Positions 32,219-43,393 are shown, numbered from the stretch's first letter. The stretch: DNA of 64,000 nt from Pictodentalium vernedei (GCA_031216915.1 CM062294.1:31821128-31885127), one strand, 5' to 3'. Numbers and translations are program-made. The notes: generated from the letters alone by a model not told the origin.

Positions 32219-33385
32219 ATGTATTGCATCAAATGCAAGAGGGATACCAATATGGTTAACGTTAAAAAAGTACTGACGAAAAATAAAAGTCCCATGCTTC
32301 GCGGAACGTGTAAAGTGTGCGGTTCGACCAAGATGCAATTCGTCAAATGCGGTGCCAATCTGACGAATAAATTGATTAATAATCTACCCATTGAAATGCA
32401 TCTGCCAGGACATCAATTCACGGGACCAGCACGAAATTAAATAAGAGATTGAATCGAGATCTGACATCTAAATCTTGGAGCAAACTCATCAATAAGGCGA
32501 ATTCGGCTGCTTATGCTCACGATCTGTGCTACGCTAAACATCCCGATGTCGAGACTTGTAATCGAATCCGTGATAAAGACATGTTGATGGCGTTGAAAAA
32601 TATACTGAATTCTACTAGGAGAGAGAGACTCGAACGTTCAATGGTCGGTAAAGTGATTGGTACCAAACATCGATTCGGATGGGGTCATAAAAAAAATGTC
32701 CACAACATATTATTAATGAATGCATTGGCGAACGAACTACACAAGCCCGTCACACATAAATTTTGAAGGAGAAGGGTGTTCGTGAAGGGTCTGGATCAGA
32801 TCTAGTCAGCCGATCTAGTTGACATGAAATCGCATTTAAAATGGAACGAGGGCATTAAATACATACTGACGGTCATCGACGTGTTTTCGAAATACGGATG
32901 GATGAGACCTCTGAAGATTAAATCAGGAGCTTGCGTGGCCGAGACTTTGAAGAGCACATTCGCATCATCTTTTCAAAAACCGGATAAATTGTGGGTGGAT
33001 AAGGGGAAGAAATTTTACAACAGTCACGTTCATCCATTGGTCGACCTCTATTCTGTCGAAAACGAAGGGAAAGCTAATGTGATCAAACGTTAAAATAGAA
33101 CCATGAAAGAAAAAATGTACAAGTATTTCTCGGCTAATAAGACCAAGAAATATATCAACATTCTAGATGAACTGGTCGAAGAATACAATAACACGTGACA
33201 CAGATCGATCAAGATGACTCCCGTGGAAGCTAGTGATCTTCGAAACGAAAAAAGCGTCTTCGCGAATCTCTAAAGGATCAAGATCAAGAAGGAGTCCAAA
33301 CCACCGAAATTTGGATGATGAAGATGCCAGTAGAGAAATCATTGGAACATTTTGCGAACAAGAATTGCAGAATACGGCATTTTGA
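32219..33385 (+). pseudogene. Zinc ribbon + PLA2-like domain + retroviral-type integrase
   Basis: Three modules follow each other. (1) 32219-32400: a zinc ribbon with CIKCKRD and CKVCGSTK cysteine pairs. (2) 32400-32690: a phospholipase-A2-like domain with a calcium-loop-type HQFTGPA and the catalytic HD pair in AAYAHDLCYAKH; a frameshift lies near 32440. (3) 32790-33385: an rve-fold integrase with ADLVDM and TVIDVFSKYGWMRPLK (first Asp) and LWVDKGKKFYNS (second Asp). Where the third acidic residue is expected, just before NRTMKEKM, the codon reads lysine and a TAA follows. PLA2 and integrase share a frame; a TGA at 32764-32766 and a TAG near 32803 interrupt the junction. Stops and a shortened tail damage the last 60 codons. 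The integrase inserts the element; parvovirus-type PLA2 domains help virions leave endosomes. Confidence 0.82.
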
Positions 33386-33521
33386 AGAACCAACCCTTCA
33401 CGTTTATTTTTTTTTCGCATATATAGTAAAAGGAAAAAAAATAATAAATACAATTAATAATTAAAAGAAAAACAATTAATAATAAAAAAGTGAATTAACA
33501 CAAGACACAAAAAAGTAAACC

Positions 33522-34589
33522 ATGACGAATATATTAGATTTAACCAAAGGTATATTGAGAGACGAAAGCATTCAAGAATACGAGGTTCACGAGTATGAAC
33601 CAGTGACTGGAACCAGTCTAAACAATGCTGGTGAAATAAGAATCAATGTTGAGAATCAAGATCTGTTCCATCGTCCCAGCGAAAGTTACATACTGAGAGG
33701 GGTGTCTCACCAAAGAAGACGGAAGAGATTATGCCGATGATGACGTGGTCACTCTAGCCAATAATGGTGTGATGCATCTGTTCAGTAATATAAAATACAT
33801 GCTCTCGGGACAAGAGATAGAAACTGTGTTTCATTCCGGACACGCCACCACGATGTACGGAATCTTGACGTATCCAGACGATTTTTCGAAATCTAAAGGA
33901 CTCCATCAATTGTGGGTAAAAGACACCATTGCGAACACGAGTGCAGCCAATACAAGATATCTTGGTTCGTTCTGCACATATTGCCTTCAGTCGCGGAGAA
34001 AATACATCTCTACAGGATCATAGAATCGAAGAGTAAATTACCGGTGGGATTTAGAATGAGACAGTGCGACACAGCTAGTATTCCACCATCTAGCAATCAC
34101 TTTGATTGGAGATTGACTGTGAAATCTGCTTTGGAAAGACCGTGATTCATCATAGTGGCATTTCAAACTGATAAGGATGGGTCTCAAGAGAAAAATCCTC
34201 CCCTGTTCGATCATTGTAACTTGAGAAACATGCAGGTATTTCTAAATGCGATGAGATATCTGGCCATCGATTACAATGCCTCTTTCGATAAGAATGATTT
34301 CTGCAGACTATATGGTGATGCTGCGGATTTCAGAAAGAAATATCATCGACTGGACGAATTGATGGGTAATCCTAACATCACTCCCACCGAATACAAATTG
34401 ATGTATCCCTTGTTCGTATTCGATGTTAGTAAACATCGTGAGCGACTCAAGGGTAACGTCTTAGACATTCAGATGAAGATGAAATTCGATAAGAATGTCC
34501 CGAGGAGAACCGAGGCTTTTGCCCTAGTCTTGTCTGATAGAGAGTTACAATTCAAATCAGATGGACAAAAAATGTCCATCGTTCGATGA
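33522..34589 (+). pseudogene. Major capsid protein (double jelly-roll), frameshifted, with an internal deletion
   Basis: The hexon-type shell protein. It starts MTNILDLTKGILRDESIQ and continues with YEVHEYEPVTGT and NNAGEIRINVENQDLF (33522-33715). A frame change near 33715-33745 leads to NNGVMHLFSNIKYMLSGQEI and YPDDFSKSKGLHQLWVKDT. Another break near 33955 is followed by the second jelly-roll part (LPVGFRMRQCD, WRLTVKSALERP), a TGA at 34143-34145, and an open C-terminal segment 34155-34589 (VAFQTDKDG, DHCNLRNMQVFLNAMRY, LYPLFVFDVSKH, AFALVLSDREL). About 355 codons is short for this family, and the join near 33955 looks like a deletion of roughly 100 codons. It is the last rightward gene, followed by the convergent intergenic region. 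Confidence 0.85.
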
Positions 34590-34778
34590 AATAATAATTA
34601 AAAAAAATTAAAATATCAAAAAAAGTGTAATAAATAAATAATTTAAAAAAAAAGTATAATTGGATTTTGAGAAATTGAATATTCAATCTCTTAAAATTCA
34701 ATTATATTTTTTGGGGAGTTGTCTCCCCTACATCACAAAAAAGTGATTATTTTAAATTTTTTTTTTTTTTTTTTTGAC
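34590..34778. terminator. Convergent intergenic region with hairpins
   Basis: Between the converging capsid and fibre-like genes. It contains a ~55-bp inverted repeat (tataattggattttgaga against tctcttaaaattcaattata) round gaatattc, then a small hairpin ggggagttgtctcccc and a T20-type run. It may end transcription from both sides; that is inference from position. Confidence 0.4.
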
Positions 34779-36125
34779 TCACTGTTTGTTCAGAGGATTG
34801 AGTTCGATCAACAGAGAGACCACTGAAGTGGCGGCTTCGGGATTATTGGTTTTCATCTTGAAATTGATCTTATACCCATCTGCACCTTGAGAGGCGTACC
34901 AAAGACGTTAGTGTTTGAGTGTTGTTCCTTCATCTTTTCAACTCTGTACCTCTTGTCACATTCCACACCGTTCAGCAACCACGAGATTGACGACTGTTCT
35001 ATTGCTCAAGTCCATAGAAGCCAGATTCATTCGAATAATATCGCCTCCCACGGGCATGGGATATCCTATCAGACCGTGCAACTGTCCATTACCTCCATTT
35101 CCAAAGGACCATTTGGCTTTTTCCGCTTCTAACGCACCGCTCTCCTCGGCCCAGATGCTGATCAATTGTCTGGCGTATTTTATCTTCTCCACGACGGAGA
35201 TCAGAGTGCAGGCATCCATCATGTGAGTGGGATCCGGCAGATTCGTGACTGCGCACCCTCCCATATCTAGTTTGCCTTCCATGATATCACCTTTTCTCCA
35301 GACCATATTTTCTTCCAAGAACTTTCTGCTGTCTGCGCTGGAATCGTATTCCAGGTCGCCATCGAGACCGAATAGATTGTGACCAGCCATGTTGATATCA
35401 TCTTCCATGGTTCCTCCAGATTTTTTGTTGAGAAGCAATTCACGACTTGAGATTTCAGGTAGGACTTAGAATTCTGTAGGGCAGAATGCACATAGCCTTT
35501 GTTGACCACTGCGGAGTCTTTGTCCGCATCGTTGATCTGGGATAGATTCAATATCTTGTTGAATCCCGCATTCAGATCCGATTTCATTTCTAGCTCGTCG
35601 ACGTTATTCTTTCTCAGTTCCAAGTCTACATATTGTTTGGTTGCCGCATCATTGGGATTCGTGGGATCGGGTACGTTGATTATCTTGTTAGAATCTGCAT
35701 TCAGTTTATGAATGTAGCGATCTCTCAGATGTTTACTGAATATCCCGTGAGTGTCGTCCGCATATCTTTTAGTGGTGAGATCAGTCGAATCTCTAGGACC
35801 TGCTACATTCACCACTCATTTAGATTTCAAGTCGAGATCGTCCATCATGGCTTTATTCACATAATTATCTCTTATCATCTGCCGAAAATTTTCGTCTCCT
35901 CTATCGACATATTTTTTAGTCGCGGCATCTGACTGATCGATTGGTTTGGGAAGATTGTAGATTTTCTTAACTTTTTAAATTTAAAGATTCTTGTCGAGGT
36001 TTGTATCTTTGAATGTACCGTTCGTTCAAGCTGGCAATGTCACCAACAACTTCAACTGTAGCTCTTCTTTTCTTTCTAGAGGGACCTTCATTATCATCAG
36101 CATGACCAAATTTATCGACTGTCAT
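34779..36125 (-). pseudogene. Fibre-like protein with phage-tail-fibre repeats, broken
   Basis: On the minus strand it starts at ATG 36125 (MTVDKFGHADDNEG) with a basic RKKRRA cluster. The body contains at least three copies of a repeat of the form (I/L)xN(L/V)xxPxxxxDAATKxYVD, at about 35900-35950 (QSDAATKKYVDRGDENF), 35760-35815 (STDLTTKRYADD) and 35620-35690 (VPDPTNPNDAATKQYVD). A further NLPDPT unit lies near 35230. The last part, down to TGA at 34779-34781, is globular-looking (GNGGNGQLHGLIGYPMPVGG, and MKTNNPEAATSVVSLLIELN). Repeats of this kind build trimeric tail-fibre shafts in phages, and the tail end would be a receptor-binding or capping domain, so an attachment fibre is the likely role. 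Stops (TGA near 35815, TAA near 35970) and frameshifts (near 35420, and near 34960) break it. Confidence 0.7.
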
Positions 36126-36260
36126 GTTTTGTTTTGTTTTTAGTTTTGTTTTTTGTTATTATTTAAAATTATATTTTTCTTATTATTTTAATTAATGCAA
36201 CCAAAAAATTTTTATTTATATATCTCTCTCTATGTATATATCCACAAAAAAAAAAATTCT

Positions 36261-36692
36261 TTAATGTAAATCGTTGAGAATATCTTGAAAGTGATCTCCT
36301 TCCAACCATCTCTTGAGAACATAGAGGCACAGGTGACCGCAAAACACTTGATCCGGCGCTTGCATTTGTTCGGTATTGTCAATAACTGACGTTAAATAGT
36401 TCCTTATTTCTATCAGCGGTGAGATACCATAGCTATCGAAATAATAATTTTTATTCCAATTCAAAAACCACGTGACCCAATGCGTGCCCTCATCTCCGAA
36501 ATTGTCCAGATTTAAAATTCCACATTCCGAATCGTCGTCTTTTTTTCTCGACAAGGCATCTCTAGAAAACGCACCTTGAAAATGTTTGATTTTTAAATCT
36601 TTTGCCACTTTCGACAGATCAATGTTGGATAGGGGTTCGTTGGGTATAATGACGTCTTCTATGGATATGTGTTTTATTTTCATATTATTCAT
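36261..36692 (-). CDS. Adenain-like cysteine protease (virion maturation), open
   Basis: 143 codons, uninterrupted. The Ulp1/adenain fold signature is complete: the catalytic histidine in GDEGTHWVTWF, the acidic residue in YYFDSYG, the oxyanion glutamine in APDQVFCGH and the nucleophilic cysteine in the same FCGHLCLYVLKRW block. The start MNNMKIKHISIEDVIIPNEPLS is preceded on its sense strand by an A-rich leader. Such proteases process core proteins during virion maturation. The length is at the short end for the family but nothing looks missing. It is the only recognisable enzyme in this element without a break, although for a 430-bp gene that may be luck. It lies between the polymerase and the fibre-like gene, all leftward. 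Confidence 0.9.
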   Translation of the reverse strand: MNNMKIKHISIEDVIIPNEPLSNIDLSKVAKDLKIKHFQGAFSRDALSRKKDDDSECGILNLDNFGDEGTHWVTWFLNWNKNYYFDSYGISPLIEIRNYLTSVIDNTEQMQAPDQVFCGHLCLYVLKRWLEGDHFQDILNDLH

Positions 36693-36784
36693 AATATGTT
36701 TTGTTTTATTTGTTTTTTGTTTATTATTTTTTTTTCTATTCTTTTTTTAATTTATAAACTTGCGATTTTTTATTTTTTTTAAAC

Positions 36785-39700
36785 TTAAAACATTTCAATG
36801 TCCTCAGTCATACTACATTCATCATCCTCTCGATATTCAAATGTCCAAGTGCGAAAGTGTGTATTTTATCCTCGCATGTAATTCTCTTATCATCCTCGGC
36901 CATCAACGTAATCTTATTGATATCTTTGGTGTACATCTCATGCATTTCACTTTGAATCACAGCCATCTTTTTAAACACCGTCGAATTTTCGAAAAGACAT
37001 TCTTTATACTCTTCGAAAGTGATGTTTTTATTCGTCACACACACTTGAATGCCTTTACATCTCTTGATCTCTTCACCATCGAGGAGATAAGCGTACAATG
37101 TAGGTCTCAAACCTACGAATTTGGTGATCTGCCTTTGACCGCTCTCATCTTTAAATTTACCCAACACCTTTTTATTGACACCCTTTGGAATCGTAGGCGG
37201 GTGATTGTTGGGATAATTACTTGTGTTGAACCATTCGTTCACGTCTGATGCTATGTCCTCATAGATGTCCCTAGTATCTATTTCGTAAGCCAGACTGTCT
37301 GTGTCGGTGAACAATAGTTTGGCTTTCCAACCGAATTTTGCTTTCATGTAATCGTAGTGAAACTCATACGTCAACTGCTTGCTAATGTCTAAGATGATTG
37401 CTCCGAGATAACAGGGTTTATCGAATGTTAGAGGCGTCTTTTGCATGTGCACAGCCACTAGATTTTCGTCGAATATGATTCTATGTCGATAATTGGGTTT
37501 CACGATTAATTTTCTAGACCTCTCTTCAGATATGATGAGTTGAATGTCTGTTCTATTCCTAATGTTTTCCATAGATTTCCCGTACATACAATTGTTCATG
37601 AGTTTGAAGAAATCTTTTTCGAAGTCGCTCTTGGCCTGCATTCTTAAATTCATGTTGAGATCGATGTATTTTTTCATCCAAGGCTCCTCGTCGAATCGAA
37701 TGATTCGATGCATGTCAATCAATCTCATCCCTCGATCGATGTAATGTTTCAGATTTTTGCAATAGACCACATACTTGCATTTGTGATTTAAATTAGGAAT
37801 GCGTTTTTTGACATCGTTCACTTTCATTCATTCAGGAGCCAGAGGATAATCATTGTGTAGATCATGTAACATTTCCGGATAGTCCAAATCGACCTCTAAA
37901 ATACAAAGCTAGTGTCTCCAATTTTGTTTTCCTTCTGACGTTTCGACCCATTTGAAATTGCCGATCGGTAAAGGATGACTCATAGCCCAACCATACAAAT
38001 TATTAGCATCCCAACACTGTATGTATTTACTCAGTTTTTCCAAATCAAAATTTTTTCAGATGTGAGAATTATTAGCTTTAGCATATCTGGTGGAAATCAT
38101 AGAGACACCACCCCTCACGGCCTTTTCGAACATGAGCAACATGTCGACGTCTGTTAATAATTCCAATCAAACCTTGGTCATCTTCAAGAGAGCATCCCAA
38201 GCAGGTCCGGGTGCAGTGAAATACCAAGCCAGATCTAGTTCGCAATGTCAACGACACACTTATCAAAAATTTTCAAACACATCGGCCAAGAGAAGCACAT
38301 CAATTTTCAAATAGAGGTCGTGATATTCTCTCATAGATTTCATGTCGAATAATCTCCACACTTTTTGCACACGTCCGTAATCGTCATCAGAAATGTGAGA
38401 CTGGTATAATTTCGAATAAAAATCTTCTTTAGGAGGTAGAGCGACGTTGTCGAATTTCTCGAGATCACACATATAATCATAAGGGTAGACACCTTTCCTC
38501 AACATGACATCCACCAATTCTCGTTGATCATCAAAATGTTTACTCATGATTTTAAATTTCTCCTTATTCAAACTGTTGACTAATTTTTCCAGACTGGTCG
38601 ACATGAATTTATAACTGTCGACGAAACGTATCTCTCTATGGATGGGAATCATTTTCTAACTTGACCCTTCAACCCATATCTTTTTATTGAAGACCTTCCA
38701 TTTAGTGAATGAAATGTATTTTTCATTGTTTTGCACGATGCAGCTCAACTCCCCCTCGGTGACACCCATATTTTTCATGAATAGGTGATTATCGTAATCC
38801 AAGAGATTGTGAAACATTGCCGGATAGAATTGAGCATCACGAAATCTTAAATTACATTTGTCGTGAGCACCAGTGTGAAACAGACCCGTGTAGTGATCAT
38901 GATCTCTAACTTTTTTATTATTTATTGTTATTATTTATTAATTATTATCGAATGGTTGTCTACAGATGTGACTTTCAGTGGTTTCCTTGTATTCTTCCCG
39001 TTGCTCTGATGTGATGATCATGTCTTTGGATTCTTTAAATTTCGTATAATTCTTGAATTTTCGATTCTAACTCTTCAACGAATTTTTAGCCATGTCGTCG
39101 TCATTCGAACGTTTACTGTAGACGAATGAACCTAACGATTCTCCATCATCAGAAGAACAGTTCACGTAATAACAATAGCCCAAAGGTACATGCTTCTGAT
39201 GTTTTTCGGCGTAACTCCCACGCTCATCAGGCTGGTGAGAATTTATTTTTGTGGTGAAACATTCGAAATCGGAGTAGACGACGAATGGTTGCTCCAATCT
39301 TTTTTTTGTAGTTCATGCAATGCTTTAGGCATTTCCACAGCAACGCGCGACTTTTCATTGCAATATTCCTGATGAAGCGAGAACGATTCTTGACGATGGA
39401 ACAAATTCATGCAGTTGAGACAGAAAAATCTCTCGTGTCCATGTTTAGAAGTCTGCTTGGACAACAATTTACTCATATTTTTAATACAGCAATAATGTTG
39501 ATTGTCACCCTCAGAAATTAATAACAAATTAACAATCTTGTCTCTCTCTTTGTGCGAAGTCAGTCTGAGAGGATAGACTACTCCTTTTGTATCGTCTCCC
39601 TCGTACCCCAAGACGTTCACGGTCACAGCGAGATTTAGCTTTTTGAAACACTCGATGTCTTTCAATCGCGTCGGGAAAGGCACTCCCTTCCAATCGAGAT

Positions 39701-40600
39701 TTTTACAAGTCTCCACATACTTGGAAACTCTATCACTATGCTCTTCTACGGGATATAAGGCCGATGTGATCGCCCATTTGAAACACTCGCTATCATCTTT
39801 ATTTTTCACGTTAACCAAAGCTTTTTAATTACATAGGAAATGAGGCAATTTTATATGGCAAGTCGTTCTCAAAGGATCATGTCTGTCCGCGAGAATCTCG
39901 AGACACAATATCTTCTCAAAAGTCCAATTACTTCCCCTGTTTTGATAAGTAGCCATAGATTCCAACATCTTGTCTTTCATCGCTCCATAAACATCGGATA
40001 ATTCGTCATCTCCAAACACAGTCTCCATTTTAGATTGGAAATAGGCATCTCGTACCAAGATCTCACCCGTTTTCGCGTCAGTCTTTTTCATCCGACAATG
40101 CAAGATCATTTTTATTTTTAAACCCCTTTTTAGATAATTTCGAAATACGTCCAACACTCCACCCTTCATCCATTCCTTGAATGATTCGGGATCGAGATTT
40201 GGGAAACGAGGTGGAATCACCTCGAAAGTCTTAAAATATCCTTTAATGGTGACGTCTCATTCTGTAGGAATCAATGCTTTTTGTAACAAATCATCATCTC
40301 GAACCGCATCACTTTCTTTTTTTCTTCTTTTCCATTCTCGTTCGAAACCTGGGGGCTTATTGTTCGTTTAACAGTCTTCTTCTTGTTCACAGTCGTCTGT
40401 TGAAGTTGTTTCATCTTCTCATTTCTTGCCACGATTCGAGTTTTTGCCTCCGTTATAGACCTTTCATCCACCCCCCTCCCACAGAGTAAATGATCGATAC
40501 ATTCTCCTTTTTTCATGCATTTGACACCTTTCAAATTCGATGACTGATGTACTTTGGCTTGTAAATTAACAAGTGGTTGGTCATAAGTTTCAGCACGCAT
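36785..40600 (-). pseudogene. Protein-primed family B DNA polymerase, multiply broken
   Basis: About 1270 codons, the usual size for a Polinton PolB, which would replicate the element by protein priming. From the start at 40600 come a basic N-terminal region, a helical region (ESFKEWMKGGVLDVFRNYLK), and a Cys/His block (RFFCLNCMNLFHRQESFSLH, 39400). The exonuclease follows: motif I YSDFECF near 39270, motif II DSYKFMS near 38620 and motif III YHDLYLKIDVLLLAD near 38300. Polymerase motif A is WDANNLYGWAM near 37990, motif B FFKLMNNCMYGKS near 37590, and motif C LFTDTDSLAYE near 37300. All six motifs are readable, but in different frames: frame changes near 40290, 39240 and 38265, and stops near 38058, 37910 and 37828-37830. 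The last 339 codons (36808-37827) are open. A small shift near 36820 would carry the tail to TAA at 36785. Confidence 0.92.
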
Positions 40601-41226
40601 GAGTTAACCAATTCTTGTTTGGTCCTTTAACGGGTGTAATTCTTAATTCCTAGATTTCTACAGTACTGTTTCAACGTTATACGTTTTTTTTGTTTTTGGC
40701 ATTCTTCAGGTTAAAACTTCGTATTTTAATATTTATTATTTAGAGTTTTTTTTTTTGTTTTGTAAAAAAATGGATTTGTGAATTTTTTATTTTAATATGT
40801 ATATTTTTTTTTAGCATGAAACGCCAACATTTTTTAGAGAGATTCAATTTTCTTTTCTCAAACACAAAACACAAATTTGTTTTCAAATGTTAGACGTTTT
40901 TGTTTTTGGCATTTTTTTATGTTAAACTTCTTAATTTAATATATATTTTTTTCATTTCTTTTTTTGGTAAAAAAATGGATTTGTGAATTTTTTATTTTTA
41001 ATATATATTTATATTTTTTTGTCATTAAAGAAAAAAACAACTCAAAAACAGAAAAAAAATCTGAAAAAAATGAATACTACCTCATGATAAGTACTTTAAT
41101 CAGCTTTTCGAGAGTCGAGATTAAATCTATTTATAATGAACTAACTCTCTCTTTTTTATATCATATTTTCGCGTCCATGAAGAGCATGTTAACTTTAAAG
41201 CTATCGTCTCCCCGCTGATAAATCCA
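40601..41226. other. T-rich spacer upstream of the polymerase
   Basis: No gene. Two diverged copies of a block (ttttgtttttggcatt..., aaaaatggatttgtgaattt) lie at about 40690-40810 and 40895-41010, so it is a partial tandem duplication of the leader region. Confidence 0.5.
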
Positions 41227-41600
41227 TTAGAAAACTAGATTCACCTTCTCGAACGATCGTTTTTCCCTGATGGCCAGATTCAATTTGTCAACCACTTGTT
41301 TAGAGACGTTCAGATATATATTACTCCCGTAGATGAACGACAGATTGTCTGGATCAAAATCTTCTCCGAGAGAATGGCTAATAGATCGTCTTGACATTCG
41401 TATAATAATTCTAAGGTGGTCTCATTCAATTTCAAAGGCAATTTATATTTCTCGTATTCCTCTCTCAATCCTTTCATCTCCACATCCTTCAATTTAATGG
41501 CATCGTGTGATTGCAGTCTATAAATTTTACTATCGAACATTGAATATCTCTCAACTCTTTTCAGTTTTAATGCGAATTGTTTAGGTACTGTCGATTTCAT
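41227..41600 (-). pseudogene. Small unknown Polinton gene, one frameshift
   Basis: It begins at ATG 41600 (MKSTVPKQFALKLKRVERYS) and is open for about 80 codons through LPLKLNETTLELLYECQDD. A one-base shift near 41360 then moves it to a second frame that continues IYGSNIYLNVSKQVVDKLNL and ends FEKVNLVF at TAA 41227-41229. It is the first leftward gene, preceded by a long T-rich (A-rich on its sense strand) spacer. Its product of ~123 residues is lysine-rich and has no recognised domain. Position upstream of the polymerase suggests an early or replication-linked role; that is inference. Confidence 0.5.
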
Positions 41601-42796
41601 GACTGATTATTTTTTTGTTGTTGTCGTTTTGTTGATTTTTTTTTATAAAATATTAAATTTGTGTGTGTTTTTTTAATGATAATAATTATTAATTGTTTTT
41701 TTTTGTCTTTTTTTTACTTCTTATTATATATGTAAAAAAAACTACCTTTTTTACAGTTTTTTTTCTTTAATGACAAAAACAGTTATTAAATTTTTGTGTG
41801 TGTTTTTTTTTAATGGGAATAAAATTATTAATTGTAAAAAATATTTTTTTTGTTTTTTTTTTTACTTCTTATTATATATGTAAAAAATAAAATACCTATC
41901 TTTTTCTACATTTCTTTTTCTTTAATGTCAAAAACAGTTTTTATTATGACTCATTATTTCGTTGTCGTCGTTTTGTTGTAAAATGTTTTTTAAAATATTA
42001 ACTTTTGTGTGGTTTTATAAAAAAAGAAGATGTTTTTCGGCTCGGGTCGTGACCTCACCCCACGACGAGGGTTAAACATATCATTTCAGTAATCTACTCG
42101 TCGATACCTTTAATTTCATAGGTCACATGACTGCCTCCTCGAAACTTTCGATTTTCACATGGGCGTGACTCCCACCCCCAAGTAAAATAAAAAAAACGTC
42201 ATTTTCATACTCTACTCAACGAGCCCTTCAAGTTGGTACCTCACATGCCTGGCTTTATAAAAAGGAAGACGTTTATCGGCTCTGGTCGAGACCCCACCCC
42301 ACGTCGAGGGTTAAACATATAATTTCCGTAATCTAATCGTCGGTACCTTTTGCAGTGTTAAATCTTAAAAATACTTTCTAACAACGCCCAGAGTGTTATT
42401 CCTAACTTGTGAAAAGCATTATTTACGCTTCAATAATAATATTCTCATTTGTGTGATGTCTTCTGATGGGTATGTTTAAATAGTTTATCTGGATTGATAA
42501 AAAGCTTACTTTTCGGAAAATAGTGAAATACGCGATTTTCAAAATGTAGAAACGTGTCGGATTATAAGATCACCTTATAAGTTATTGACAAAATCTATGC
42601 TAAGAGTACACATGAACGTTTGAAAGGATTCATTCAAAGTGCAACCTATTAAACAGGTTAGCGTATCTCTAATTTACATAAACATCATATATCGAAAACG
42701 TTCCCGTGTTGAACAGACAGCAAAATTTTTTAAATTCACCCTCGATCGAACTGCCTTTTACCCCTAGGATCGACGTTCAATCGCGTGAGTGATTCG
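41601..42796. other. Gene-free right arm of the Polinton with internal duplications
   Basis: 41640-42000 is T-rich with three diverged copies of a ~130-bp block (tgtgtgtttttttaatg, acttcttattatatatg). 42035-42120 and 42265-42350 are two copies of a GC-richer block (ggctc(g/t)ggtcg, cgagggttaaacatat). The rest up to the terminal repeat is unstructured. No coding region. Confidence 0.55.
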
Positions 42797-43393
42797 AGGT
42801 TGACAAAAAAATTCACCCATGAAAAAGATCAGTGTTATCATTCTCAAAAGATGGAAATATCGACATTAAATCATAAAGGAAACATGGTTTCTAAAAACCC
42901 CGAGTTTTTTTAGCGTGAGTTCCCACAGAAAACGATCCTGCTTTTCGAAATATTTCGCAACGGAAAATCTCTGCATTAAATCTCGATCGTGAGTGGTTCG
43001 GGTATTCTAGGTTGACAAAAAAATTCACCTATGAAAAAGATCAGTGTTACCATTGTAAAAAGATGGAAACACTGTCGGTGGAGCCACAAACTTGGACGGC
43101 GTGTCTCTCACTTTACCGAAACGATGCAGACAGCTACTTATGAGATAATCGTAAAGGAAACAGGGTTTCTAATAACTCGAGGTTTTAACGTGAGTTTGTC
43201 AAATTCCCTCAAGTGGTCCAGAAATGTTCAAATTTTAAACATTTTCGATCGTTTTGACGGAAAAATTTAAGTTTTTTTCAACAAAGTTAAGTTTTTTTCA
43301 AAAAAGTTAAGTTTTTTTCTGGAAACATTTTCTGGACCACTATTTCTGGACCATGTGATTATGGTGGTCCAGGATCGCCGATTATACCCTACT
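42797..43393. repeat. Right terminal inverted repeat of the Polinton
   Basis: About 597 bp, the inverse of 26411-26970. It differs by a ~75-bp unmatched piece at about 43070-43145 (tcggtggagccacaaac...) and by small indels. It ends ATTATACCCTACT. A tandem aagtttttttca triplication lies at 43269-43320. Confidence 0.9.

Larger units (their letters stand above)
26411..43393. mobile_element. Maverick/Polinton element (adintovirus-like), 16,983 bp, decayed
   Basis: The ends are AGTAGGGTATAAT and ATTATACCCTACT, with 5'-AG and CT-3' tips as usual for Polintons. The flanks aacata (26405-26410) and aatata (43394-43399) form the 6-bp target duplication expected for this class, with one mismatch. Length, terminal repeats and gene set (protein-primed PolB, retroviral-type integrase, packaging ATPase, adenain-like protease, major and minor capsid proteins) all fit. 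Genes at 27277-34589 run rightward and those at 34779-41600 run leftward, meeting at about 34600-34778. Most long genes carry multiple frameshifts and stops, so the copy is inactive. The element is cellular-genome resident, but its gene set is that of a virus with a double-jelly-roll capsid. Confidence 0.95.

Noticed and set aside
29919..34145. Several in-frame stops in the Polinton are TGA, suggesting a reassigned stop codon.
   Set aside because: The TGA positions do not fall where tryptophan would be expected, TAA and TAG stops occur as well, and frameshifts are equally common. Ordinary decay explains it.
36760..37248. 162-codon plus-strand frame.
   Set aside because: Antisense to the conserved polymerase C-terminus, which carries the family motifs.
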